DNA from: Rheinheimera sp. 4Y26
GTDB lineage: Bacteria > Pseudomonadota > Gammaproteobacteria > Enterobacterales > Alteromonadaceae
Length of the DNA stretch: 64,000 nt
NCBI RefSeq assembly: GCF_025245835.1
Contig: NZ_JAOBWS010000002.1
Span: forward strand, 62,001-126,000
Direction of reading: 5' to 3'
Shown: piece after piece, positions 56,451 through 64,000 of the stretch
How positions within the stretch are numbered: position 1 is the first letter of the stretch
Layout: every line of letters begins with the position of its first letter
The notes under the pieces: model-generated
Databases searched by the model: none
Seen by the model: only the letters and a program-made list of their open reading frames with translations
What the model was told of the DNA's origin: nothing
Made by a program: the position numbers and the translations under genes

Positions 56451-56476
56451 AAAGTGCATGATTGACCCAGTACACT
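56448..56476 (+). promoter_or_regulatory. Sigma-70 promoter of argCBFGH
   Basis: TTGAAA (56448-56453) and TACACT (56471-56476) are spaced 17 bp. Transcription would start near 56483, about 52 nt before argC. The -35 lies in the second Arg box, giving repression by ArgR-arginine. Confidence 0.7.
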
Positions 56477-56534
56477 GGCCGCAGTTTGTCGCGAAGCCAG
56501 TTTTATTTTCGCTTTTTTTGGAGATCGACCGCTG

Positions 56535-57581
56535 ATGTCGTCTGTAGTGTCTGACAAAACCCAAATCCGTAGTGCAGTGCTTGGTGCTGCAGGTTATAGC
56601 GGCGCCGAACTTTGTGCGCTGTTAACCAGAAATCCTCACTTTGAGCTCTGCTTTGCCTACGCCTCTGCCGGCCGCAAAGCAGAGCCTTTTTCTTCGTTAT
56701 ACCCGCGCTTCCAGCAGCAGGTAGATGTGTTGGTTGAGCCCTGGACAGATGCCGAAATTGCCCGCATCACAGGCAAAGTTGACGTGGCTTTTTTAGCTTT
56801 ACCGCATGAAGCCAGTGAAGAAGTAGCGCCAAAATTAATGGCAGCCGGCATTGTGGTGGTGGATTTATCCGGCGCCTTCCGCTTAAAACAAGCGGATTTA
56901 TATCCAAAATATTATGGTTACGAACATCAGCATCCGGCACTGTTAAATGAAGCTGTTTATTCACTGATGGAATGGCTGGATAAACCATTACCTCAGCTGA
57001 TTTCAGTGCCGGGTTGTTACCCAACCGCCTGCTCTTTGGCTTTATTGCCTTTGTTAAACGCCGGTTTAGTGGCCGATGGTTGTATTCCGGTGATTAACGC
57101 CACCAGCGGAGTGTCTGGTGCTGGCCGTAAAGCGGCTTTAAACACATCATTCTGTGAAGTAGGCCTCAATGCCTATGGTTTTTTTAAACACAGACACAGA
57201 CCTGAAATTGAGCAGAATTTAGGCCGTAAAGTGGTGTTCACGCCCCATCTTGGCAATTTTAAACGTGGCATTCTGGCCACCAGCGTAGTGACGCTGAAGG
57301 CTGGTGTGACGGCTGAGCAGGTCAAAGCTGCTTTTGCACAGGCTTATGCCAATAAACCGCTGGTGCGGTTAACCGCCACCTCACCTAATGTAGCCGATGT
57401 GGAAGGTTCGCCATTTTGCGACATTTTCTGGCAGCAGGATGGCGAGCAATTAGTGGTGGTTTCCGCTATTGATAACCTGCTTAAAGGTGCCGCAGCCCAA
57501 GCGATGCAGGCCGCCAATGTGAAGTTTGGCAAGCCGGAAACTGCAGGTTTATTTGCCTTTGAAAAAGCAGGAGCACTGTGA
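56535..57581 (+). CDS. argC: N-acetyl-gamma-glutamyl-phosphate reductase
   Basis: ArgC reduces N-acetylglutamyl phosphate to the semialdehyde with NADPH, step three of arginine synthesis. The 348 residues contain the Rossmann motif VLGAAGYSGAELCALL, the active-site VPGCYPTACSL with nucleophile C161, and the KHRHRPEIEQNLG and TPHLGNFKRGI segments. It is first in the arg operon. The stop overlaps the argB start. Confidence 0.97.
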   Translation: MSSVVSDKTQIRSAVLGAAGYSGAELCALLTRNPHFELCFAYASAGRKAEPFSSLYPRFQQQVDVLVEPWTDAEIARITGKVDVAFLALPHEASEEVAPKLMAAGIVVVDLSGAFRLKQADLYPKYYGYEHQHPALLNEAVYSLMEWLDKPLPQLISVPGCYPTACSLALLPLLNAGLVADGCIPVINATSGVSGAGRKAALNTSFCEVGLNAYGFFKHRHRPEIEQNLGRKVVFTPHLGNFKRGILATSVVTLKAGVTAEQVKAAFAQAYANKPLVRLTATSPNVADVEGSPFCDIFWQQDGEQLVVVSAIDNLLKGAAAQAMQAANVKFGKPETAGLFAFEKAGAL

Positions 57582-58372
57582 TGAGTGCTCAAACCCAACA
57601 CAACGCAAAGACGCCGCTGGTATTAAAAATGGGCGGCCGGCTGCTGCAGGACAATAATGCGTTAGATGCGTTATTAAAAGTGGTGGCACAACTTTCCAGC
57701 CAATACCCAATAGTGCTGGTGCATGGCGGTGGCGACCAGGTAGACAGCTGGCTGGCAACTTTTGGTTTTAGCACCCAAAAAATTGATGGTCAGCGGGTAT
57801 CACCTAATGAGCAAATGCCAGTGATCGCCGGGGCTTTAGCTGGTGCTGTGAACTGTTTAATGGTGTCACGGGCGCAGCTGCAGGGGTTAAAGGCTGTAGG
57901 TTTAACCCTGGCAGCAGGGCAAAGCCTGAAGTTTGATGTCAACGAAAAACTCGGTGCCGTTGGTATTGCCAAAGCCAACGACGCTACTTTGCTGAACACC
58001 TTGCTCAATCAGGGTTTTGTGCCTGTGTTTAGTTCTATCGGCCAAAGCGACAACGGCGATTTACTGAATGTAAACGCAGACTTAGCTGCCGCAGCTATTT
58101 GCCAGTTGGTGCAGGGGCAGCTGGTGTTATTAACAGACGTGCCGGGCATTCTGGACGCTGATGGCAAGCTCATCAGTGCTTTAGATGGTAATGCAGCGCA
58201 GGCGTTGGTGGACAGCGGTGTCATTAAAGGTGGCATGAAAGTAAAACTGGATGCTGCGCTTGAAACTGCCGCTGCACTGCGACGATCCATCGTTGTTGCC
58301 GGCTGGCAGCAACCAGAAGATTTATTAAAACTGATGCAACAACAAGCAGTAGGAACCTGCATCAGTGAATAA
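57581..58372 (+). CDS. argB: N-acetylglutamate kinase
   Basis: ArgB phosphorylates N-acetylglutamate, step two of arginine synthesis. The 263 residues contain the phosphate-binding LVLKMGGRLL, VLVHGGGDQVD, VNADLAAAAICQL, LTDVPGILD and the KGGMKVKLDAAL lysine motif. AGGAG at 57569-57573 fits ATG 57581 (TGATG overlap with argC) better than the in-frame GTG at 57578. The length is that of the short enterobacterial form without the N-terminal arginine-sensing helix. Confidence 0.96.
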   Translation: MSAQTQHNAKTPLVLKMGGRLLQDNNALDALLKVVAQLSSQYPIVLVHGGGDQVDSWLATFGFSTQKIDGQRVSPNEQMPVIAGALAGAVNCLMVSRAQLQGLKAVGLTLAAGQSLKFDVNEKLGAVGIAKANDATLLNTLLNQGFVPVFSSIGQSDNGDLLNVNADLAAAAICQLVQGQLVLLTDVPGILDADGKLISALDGNAAQALVDSGVIKGGMKVKLDAALETAAALRRSIVVAGWQQPEDLLKLMQQQAVGTCISE

Positions 58373-58439
58373 GGGGCTATATCGTTGTAATAACAGGCCC
58401 TCAATCCCACTGAAATCCGCTTTCACGAAGGTCTGAATC

Positions 58440-58459
58440 ATCGGCCTTCGGGCCGATTT
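58440..58459 (+). promoter_or_regulatory. UUCG-tetraloop hairpin between argB and argF
   Basis: ATCGGCC and GGCCGAT (58440-58446, 58451-58457) close a TTCG loop with a C-G pair, the exceptionally stable cUUCGg form. Only TTT follows. It may act as a partial terminator, RNA-processing or decay barrier within the operon. Confidence 0.55.
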
Positions 58460-58500
58460 CCCCAATAAGGAAGCCGCAGCGCGGTCAGACAGTGTGAGTT

Positions 58501-59415
58501 ATGAGTCAATTAAAACAGCTGTTATGTTTAGCTGAACTGGATCAACAACAATTAGCGGGCTTGCTGGATTTAGCCCAGGACATTAAACAAAACCCCGCCA
58601 ACTACAGCAAGGTGCTTCAAGGCAAAAGTATTGCACTGTTGTTTGAAAAACCAAGTTTGCGTACCCGCGTTAGTTTTGATGTGGGCATCAACAAACTTGG
58701 TGGGCACAGTGTGTATCTGGACCAGCAAAACGGCGCTATGGGCGTGCGTGAGTCGGTGGAAGATTTTGGCAGCAATCTCGCCTGCTGGACCGATGCCATA
58801 GTGGCGCGGGTGTATTCGCAGCAAACGCTGATTAAACTGGCGCAAAGCAGTAAAAAACCGGTGATTAATGCACTGAGTGACTTGTATCACCCTTGTCAGG
58901 CGCTGGCGGACTTACTGACGTTAAAAGAGCAGTTTGGTGATGTCAGCAAGGTGCATCTGGCTTATGTTGGTGATGGCAATAATGTCTGTCATTCGCTGAT
59001 GTTAGGTTCGGCCATTATGGGCATGACATTAACTGTGGTCACACCGCCTGGTTTTGGCCCTGATGCCCATGTACTGCTAAGGGCACAGGCGCTGGCACAA
59101 CAAAGTGGCGCTAAGCTGACGCTGAGTCAGCATGTGTCTTCGGCGGCCGGTGCTGATGCACTTTATACCGATACCTGGATGTCGATGGGCAATAAAGCCG
59201 ATCCGGCGCAGGTTGAAGCGGCTTTTGCCCCTTATCAAATCAATACGGCTGTGATGCAGCGGTTGGGCGTAAAGAACTTTATGCACTGCCTGCCGGCTCA
59301 TCGTGGTCACGAAGTCACCAGCGAAGTGCTCGACAGTGACTATTCTTTGGTGCTGCAGCAGGCGGAAAACCGTATGCATGCGCAAAATGCTGTTTTAGTA
59401 AGTTTATTTGCCTGA
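58501..59415 (+). CDS. argF: Ornithine carbamoyltransferase
   Basis: ArgF makes citrulline from ornithine and carbamoyl phosphate. The 304-residue protein has the carbamoyl-phosphate motif [21 protein letters not shown], the ornithine-side TDTWMSMG (equivalent to D-x-x-SMG) and [10 protein letters not shown] with the active cysteine. It reads as an ordinary ornithine, not N-acetylornithine, transcarbamylase. No strong ribosome site is visible. It lies 128 bp after argB. Confidence 0.95.
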   Translation: MSQLKQLLCLAELDQQQLAGLLDLAQDIKQNPANYSKVLQGKSIALLFEKPSLRTRVSFDVGINKLGGHSVYLDQQNGAMGVRESVEDFGSNLACWTDAIVARVYSQQTLIKLAQSSKKPVINALSDLYHPCQALADLLTLKEQFGDVSKVHLAYVGDGNNVCHSLMLGSAIMGMTLTVVTPPGFGPDAHVLLRAQALAQQSGAKLTLSQHVSSAAGADALYTDTWMSMGNKADPAQVEAAFAPYQINTAVMQRLGVKNFMHCLPAHRGHEVTSEVLDSDYSLVLQQAENRMHAQNAVLVSLFA

Positions 59416-59423
59416 GGCCGAAC

Positions 59424-60638
59424 ATGAATAATGCAAAACAAAATGTGAAAAAAGTAGTACTGGCGTATTCCGGTGGTTTAGATACTTCGGCCATAGTGCC
59501 CTGGCTTAAAGACAACTACGACTGTGAAGTGATTGCTTTTGTTGCCGATGTGGGCCAGGGCGCTGAAGATTTAGCCGGTGTGGAAGAAAAAGCCATTAAA
59601 TCCGGTGCCAGCAGCTGTTATGTGGTGGATTTACGCGAGCAGTTTGTTAAAGAAGTGATTTACCCAACACTGAAAGCTGGTGCAGTGTACGAAGGCCAGT
59701 ATTTACTGGGCACTTCGATGGCGCGGCCTATTATTGCCCGTGCTCAGGTGGAGCTGGCGTTAAAACTGGGTGCTGATGCTCTCTGCCACGGTTGTACCGG
59801 TAAAGGGAATGATCAGGTTCGTTTTGAAGGTGCTTTTGCCGCACTCGCGCCACAGCTCAAAGTGATAGCACCATGGCGTGAGTGGGAATTTAATTCCCGT
59901 CAGTCGCTGCTGAATTATCTGGCCGAAAAAAACGTGCCGACCACAGCAACGGCCACCAAAATTTATAGCCGTGACGCCAACTTATTCCATATTTCACACG
60001 AAGGCGGCGAGCTGGAAAACCCATGGAACGAGCCGTCTGAGCAGGTCTGGATGTGGACTAAATCGCCGGAGCAGGCGCCGGATAAAGCTGAATATTTGGA
60101 GCTGAGTTTTGAAAAAGGCGAATTAACTGCGATTAACGGTAATGCAGTAGGCGCAATCGAAGCCATTGAACAGCTGAACGCCATTGGCTCTGAGCATGGT
60201 GTTGGCCGTATCGACATCGTTGAAAACCGTTTGGTGGGGATGAAATCCCGTGGCTGTTATGAAACACCGGGCGGCACCATTATTGTGGCGGCACTGCGCG
60301 CGCTGGAATCCCTGGTGTATGACCGCACTTCATTAAAGTACCGTGAAGAAGTGGGTTTAGAAGTAGCGCAGCTGGTGTATGACGGCCGTTGGTTTACCCC
60401 ACTAAAAGACGCGTTATTTGCCGCTTCCAATTCGCTGGCGGAACAACTGACCGGTGATATTGTGGTGAAACTTTATAAAGGTCAGGTGACTGTTGCCAAA
60501 CGCCGCTCGCCAAACAGCCTGTATTCCGAAGCTTTTGCCACTTTTGATGGTGATGAAGTGTATAACCAGAAAGATGCTGCCGGTTTTATCCGTTTGTATT
60601 CTCTGGCCAGCCGCATCCGGGCGTTACACACCAAGTAA
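59424..60638 (+). CDS. argG: Argininosuccinate synthase
   Basis: ArgG joins citrulline and aspartate with ATP. The 404 residues carry the P-loop [24 protein letters not shown], the [15 protein letters not shown] segment and [20 protein letters not shown]. This is the short class of ArgG, unlike the longer E. coli form (447). GAGG precedes ATG 59424, 8 bp after the argF stop. Confidence 0.97.
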   Translation: MNNAKQNVKKVVLAYSGGLDTSAIVPWLKDNYDCEVIAFVADVGQGAEDLAGVEEKAIKSGASSCYVVDLREQFVKEVIYPTLKAGAVYEGQYLLGTSMARPIIARAQVELALKLGADALCHGCTGKGNDQVRFEGAFAALAPQLKVIAPWREWEFNSRQSLLNYLAEKNVPTTATATKIYSRDANLFHISHEGGELENPWNEPSEQVWMWTKSPEQAPDKAEYLELSFEKGELTAINGNAVGAIEAIEQLNAIGSEHGVGRIDIVENRLVGMKSRGCYETPGGTIIVAALRALESLVYDRTSLKYREEVGLEVAQLVYDGRWFTPLKDALFAASNSLAEQLTGDIVVKLYKGQVTVAKRRSPNSLYSEAFATFDGDEVYNQKDAAGFIRLYSLASRIRALHTK

Positions 60639-60664
60639 GATTGCTTCGGCGAGCTTAAGTGAAG

Positions 60665-60690
60665 CAGCGGTTTCGGCCGCTGTTTTTATA
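60665..60690 (+). terminator. Hairpin with U-run between argG and argH
   Basis: CAGCGG and CCGCTG (60665-60670, 60677-60682) around TTTCGG are followed by five T's. It has terminator shape inside the operon and could reduce argH expression. Confidence 0.55.
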
Positions 60691-60713
60691 CTCAGCATTG
60701 TGGAGAGTACAAG

Positions 60714-62093
60714 ATGGCCATGTGGGGCGGACGTTTTCAGGAAGCCAGTCTGGATGAGTTCCGGGCTTTTAATGACTCATTAAGTTTTGATTATCTGTTG
60801 GCGCAGCAGGACATTGCCGCGTCGCGCAGCTGGGCTATTGGCCTGGCCGAAGCTGGTATTATCACTTCCGAGGAAGCAGCTTTATTGGATGGTGCTTTGG
60901 CTGAACTGGCGCTTGAAGTTGAAGCCAACCCAGAGCTGCCGCTGCAAAGTCAGGAAGAAGATATTCACAGCTGGGTTGAAGCTAAACTGGGTGAAAAAAT
61001 TGGCCATGCCGCGAAAAAGCTGCATACCGGCCGTTCGCGTAATGACTTGGTCGCCACTGACTTAAGGTTGTGGAGCAAGCTCAATGCCGGTTTAGTGCGT
61101 GATGCCCTCAAATCTGCTATCGGCGCTTTACTGGCATTTGCCGATAAACATCAGGCGCTGGTGATGCCGGGTTTTACCCATTTGCAACGGGCACAGCCGG
61201 TGATGGTCAGTCACTGGGCTTTGGCTTATGTTGAAATGTTTCGCCGCGATTTAAGCCGGCTGGACGATGCTCTAAAACGGATGGATGTATGTCCGCTCGG
61301 TTGTGGTGCCCTGGCCGGCACCGGCGTCTTGCTCGACAGAGTCACACTGGCACAACGTTTGGGTTTTGCCGAAGCGGCGCGTAATAGCCTGGATGCAGTG
61401 TCGGACCGGGATTATGTAGTAGAGCTGTCAGCAGCGGCCAGTTTGTGTTTAACCCATTTGTCGCGTTTATCTGAAGATGTGATTTTCTTCTGCTCCGGCG
61501 AAGCTGGCTTTTTTAAACTGGGAGATGCTATTTCTTCCGGCTCTTCGTTAATGCCACAAAAGAAAAACCCAGATGTATTTGAGCTGCTGCGTGGCAAAAC
61601 CGGCCGGGTGCTGGGGCATTTAGTGGCTATTTTGCATGTGCTCAAAGGCCTGCCGCTGGCCTATAACAAAGATATGCAGGAAGACAAACAAGGATTTTTT
61701 GATCTGATGTCTACCTGGCAACAATGTTTATTGGTGCTGGCCACCGTGCTGCCGCATTTGTCGGTGAATGCCGGCCAATGTCGCCGTGCCGCTGAGCTTG
61801 GCTACAGCAATGCCACAGACCTTGCAGATTATCTGGTGAGTAAAGGTGTGGCCTTCCGTGATGCGCATGAGCTGTCCGGCGAGCTGGTACTCAAAGCTTC
61901 AGCCCAGCAAAAACCGCTGGAAGCTTTGTCACTGAGCGAATTGCAGGCAGTGTCAGCACTGATTGGTGATGATGTGTATGCTGCACTCACCATCGAAGCG
62001 GGTCTGGCGAAAAGAGCGGCCTTGGGTGGCTCATCACCACAACAGGTTGCGGCTGCACTAAAGGCCGCACAAAATTGGTTTGCGGCGTTATAA
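60714..62093 (+). CDS. argH: Argininosuccinate lyase
   Basis: ArgH splits argininosuccinate into arginine and fumarate. The 459 residues have the start MWGGRFQEASLDEF, TGRSRNDLVATDLRLW, the THLQRAQPV motif and the superfamily signature SGSSLMPQKKNPD with the catalytic serine loop. There is no C-terminal acetyltransferase domain, unlike the ArgH(A) fusions of some Vibrio and Pseudoalteromonas. GGAG precedes ATG 60714. Confidence 0.97.
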   Translation: MAMWGGRFQEASLDEFRAFNDSLSFDYLLAQQDIAASRSWAIGLAEAGIITSEEAALLDGALAELALEVEANPELPLQSQEEDIHSWVEAKLGEKIGHAAKKLHTGRSRNDLVATDLRLWSKLNAGLVRDALKSAIGALLAFADKHQALVMPGFTHLQRAQPVMVSHWALAYVEMFRRDLSRLDDALKRMDVCPLGCGALAGTGVLLDRVTLAQRLGFAEAARNSLDAVSDRDYVVELSAAASLCLTHLSRLSEDVIFFCSGEAGFFKLGDAISSGSSLMPQKKNPDVFELLRGKTGRVLGHLVAILHVLKGLPLAYNKDMQEDKQGFFDLMSTWQQCLLVLATVLPHLSVNAGQCRRAAELGYSNATDLADYLVSKGVAFRDAHELSGELVLKASAQQKPLEALSLSELQAVSALIGDDVYAALTIEAGLAKRAALGGSSPQQVAAALKAAQNWFAAL

Positions 62094-62101
62094 AACCCGG
62101 T

Positions 62102-62155
62102 AACCGCAGGAAACAAAAAACCGGCATTGATGCCGGTTTTTTGTTTCCTGCGGTT
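62102..62155. terminator. Long bidirectional terminator between argH and mrcA
   Basis: Two 25-bp arms (62102-62126 and 62131-62155) are perfectly complementary around a TTGA loop. An A6/T6 segment inside the arms gives a U-run in both directions for the inner CCGGCA/TGCCGG stem. It separates two convergent genes. Confidence 0.92.
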
Positions 62156-62193
62156 GCTGCTAAAAGCAACATCCCACTAAAAGGCCTGATGCT

Positions 62194-64000
62194 TTAACGG
62201 AAAATATCAATTTCCGCAGGTTTTTGCTGATCTGCAGGTAAATCAGGATTGGTAGGCGCGGCATATTGAGTCGGTTCAGTGCCCTGGCGGAAAAACTCAA
62301 AACTGCTGCTGTTGTCGGTGGCCTGGCTTAATAAACCGGTTTTGTTGTCAATCCGCACCGACACTATACCCACAGGAGCGGGCGGGAATTTTTCCGGCAG
62401 ATCTTTTAGCGCCAGTTCTGCAAAGTTTTGCCAAACCGGCAAAGCAGTGCGGGCACCAGACTCACCACCGGCAACCTGATCCACACCCAGATTGCTGTTC
62501 CAGGCAGTTTTACCCAGCACACTTTCAGCGTCATCAAAACCAACCCAGCTGGTGATCACCAGATCCGGGGTAAAACCGGAAAACCAGGTGTCTTTCACAT
62601 CATTGGTGGTACCGGTTTTACCGGACAAATCACGGCGTTTTAATGCCCTCAGATTTTTGGCGGTACCGTCCCAGCCGTCACCACCCCAAATGGCGCTTTT
62701 CATCGCTTCGGCAATTAAAAAAGCGTTTTGGGCAGAAATTACTCTGGGGGCAAACTCAGCTGTGGCTTTTATTTCAGCTTCGGCTGGCGCTGCATTGTCT
62801 GTATCAGCGGCCTGGGCCGCTGCCTGCAATGTGGCTTCGGCTTGTGCTACTGCCGCGCAGTCATCACATACCTGTACCGGCTTATGCTCATAAATCAGAT
62901 TGTTCTGATCATCCAGAATTTTGGTAATGATATAGGGTTTAACCAAATGACCACCGTTGGCAAACACGGCATAACCAGTCGCCAGTTCCATCGGCGTTAA
63001 TGAAGCTGAGCCCAAAGCCAAAGTCTGGTTGCGTGGCAAATCCGATTTATGAAAACCAAATTTAGCTAAGTGATTGATGGTGTTATCAATACCTACTCCG
63101 CTGATAAGTCGCACCGACACCACGTTTTTTGATTTAGCCAGCGCCTCACGCAAGCGGATAGGGCCGTCATAAACGTCAGGTGAGTTTTTTGGCCGCCAGG
63201 CGGTGCCTGAACCTGCATCCCATTCATGGATGGGGGCGTCATTAATGATGGAAGCCAGGGTATAACCATGCTCCAGCGCCGCCGAATAAATAAATGGTTT
63301 TATATTTGACCCTACCTGACGGTTGGCCTGAGTCACGCGGTTAAACTGTGTTAAACCAAAACTGTAACCACCAACCAATGCCCGCACCGCACCATCATTT
63401 GGATCCAGCGCCACCAGCGCACTACTGGCCTGAGGCAGCTGGCTTAACCGCCAGTTGCCCTGTTGCTCACGCACATAGACCAGCATACCTGGCGCCAGGA
63501 TCTGGCCGGCATTTTTCGGTGGATTGGCCTGACGCTCATTGCTGATAAAAGCACGGGCCCATTTCATACCGTCCCAGCCCAGCTCAATTTTACGGCCACC
63601 GGCCAAAGTTAAAGCGGCTGACTTTTGCTGCACTGCTGTGACGACCGCAGGTTGTAATTTTTCAATGGCATCCTGCTCATCCAGATAGGCCAAAATGGCT
63701 TCATCCGACAAACGTTTATCTTCAGTAAAACTAAAACTACCGTCCGGGTTGTCTTGTTTAGTGGCAGGCCATACTACGGCTACGGGGCCACGGAAACCGT
63801 GGCGCTCGTCGTAGTTGTGCAGGTTTTGTTGCAGTGCAGCAACAGCACGGGCCTGCTGCGCAGAATTCACCGTCGTAAATACCTGAAAGCCTTTGGAGTA
63901 AGCTTCTTCTTCACCATAAGTGTCCACCACTTCCTGGCGCACCATTTCGGCCAAATAGGGGGCTGAGGCGGTAATTTGCGCGCCATGTAATTTGGAAACA
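62194..64000 (-). CDS. mrcA: Penicillin-binding protein 1A, C-terminal part (cut by window edge)
   Basis: PBP1A is a bifunctional peptidoglycan synthase of the inner membrane. The open frame runs through the right edge; the N-terminal membrane helix and GT51 glycosyltransferase domain lie outside. Present are the linker with APYLAEMVRQEVVDTYGEE, an OB-like inserted domain (about the next 100-250 residues) and the transpeptidase with SNIK (active Ser, in RQVGSNIKPFIYSAALEHGY), AKSKNVVSVR (SKN) and SGKTGTTNDVKDTWF (KTGT). An Ala/Glu-rich insertion with a CDDC sequence sits between the SKN and KTG motifs. The downstream stop is at 62194. Confidence 0.95.
   Translation of the reverse strand, partial: VSKLHGAQITASAPYLAEMVRQEVVDTYGEEEAYSKGFQVFTTVNSAQQARAVAALQQNLHNYDERHGFRGPVAVVWPATKQDNPDGSFSFTEDKRLSDEAILAYLDEQDAIEKLQPAVVTAVQQKSAALTLAGGRKIELGWDGMKWARAFISNERQANPPKNAGQILAPGMLVYVREQQGNWRLSQLPQASSALVALDPNDGAVRALVGGYSFGLTQFNRVTQANRQVGSNIKPFIYSAALEHGYTLASIINDAPIHEWDAGSGTAWRPKNSPDVYDGPIRLREALAKSKNVVSVRLISGVGIDNTINHLAKFGFHKSDLPRNQTLALGSASLTPMELATGYAVFANGGHLVKPYIITKILDDQNNLIYEHKPVQVCDDCAAVAQAEATLQAAAQAADTDNAAPAEAEIKATAEFAPRVISAQNAFLIAEAMKSAIWGGDGWDGTAKNLRALKRRDLSGKTGTTNDVKDTWFSGFTPDLVITSWVGFDDAESVLGKTAWNSNLGVDQVAGGESGARTALPVWQNFAELALKDLPEKFPPAPVGIVSVRIDNKTGLLSQATDNSSSFEFFRQGTEPTQYAAPTNPDLPADQQKPAEIDIFR

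Noticed and set aside
1-64000. Mobile elements, prophage, CRISPR arrays, tRNA or rRNA genes
   Set aside because: No transposase or integrase frames, direct-repeat arrays or cloverleaf-like sequences were noticed by eye; a tRNAscan or repeat search could not be run.

Overview
The window is a contiguous, gene-dense piece of a gammaproteobacterial chromosome with about 47 protein genes. No rRNA, tRNA, IS element, prophage or CRISPR array was seen. Gene content and protein character (short FtsN, CpxRAP, HslVU followed by a DUF971 gene, argCBFGH, SulP transporter DauA, glutamine-rich proteins, several c-di-GMP and chemotaxis proteins) suggest a free-living aquatic Alteromonadales/Chromatiaceae-type organism such as Rheinheimera. 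That placement is inferred from recalled family sequences, not from a search.

Layout. 1-8.5 kb: secB (5' truncated), gpsA, a degenerate GGDEF-EAL membrane protein, trmL, fieF, then pldB-cpxA-cpxR on the minus strand with cpxP divergent. 8.8-11 kb: a secreted lipase and a translationally coupled, membrane-anchored partner. 11.1-18.1 kb: the nitrogen block glnG-glnL, a DUF4124 protein, glnA and typA. 18.2-26.5 kb: a REC-TPR protein, apbE, yihY, pip, dtd, a spermidine-synthase-like protein, yiiD/fabY, a yeeZ-like dehydrogenase and a small membrane protein. 27-40.9 kb: two chemoreceptors, hutC/hutI, two GGDEF-EAL proteins, hutG, rraA, a PAP2 phosphatase and an HPP-CBS protein. 40.9-46.7 kb: DUF971, hslU, hslV, ftsN, priA and rpmE. 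47.3-53 kb: malic enzyme, metJ, metBL. 53.4-56.2 kb: a small unknown protein, an unknown membrane protein and dauA. 56.4-62.1 kb: argCBFGH. The right edge holds the C-terminal part of mrcA (PBP1A).

Gene orders such as secB-gpsA, fieF-cpxA-cpxR-cpxP, glnG-glnL-glnA-typA, yihY-dtd-yiiD, rpmE/priA-ftsN-hslV-hslU-rraA and metJ/metBL echo the Escherichia coli 81-89 min region, so most of the window looks like inherited core chromosome with lineage-specific inserts.

Several textbook regulatory circuits can be read from the DNA: a sigma-54 promoter with NtrC enhancer sites for glnA and an NtrC site on the glnL start; MetJ boxes in tandem between metJ and metB; a pair of Arg boxes on a sigma-70 promoter before argC; a heat-shock promoter before hslVU; a HutC palindrome between hutC and hutI; and a CpxR-type direct repeat between cpxR and cpxP.

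I found no clear defence, mobile or biosynthetic novelty. The least understood pieces are the lipase with its coupled Ig-like partner (8856-10990), a two-gene unit of a 67-residue protein and a polytopic membrane protein (53438-54268), a membrane-anchored protein that may carry a degenerate nuclease fold (25856-26458), a GGDEF-EAL protein with both active sites destroyed (1361-3154), and an AT-rich spacer with a cluster of TGCAT words (46891-47088).
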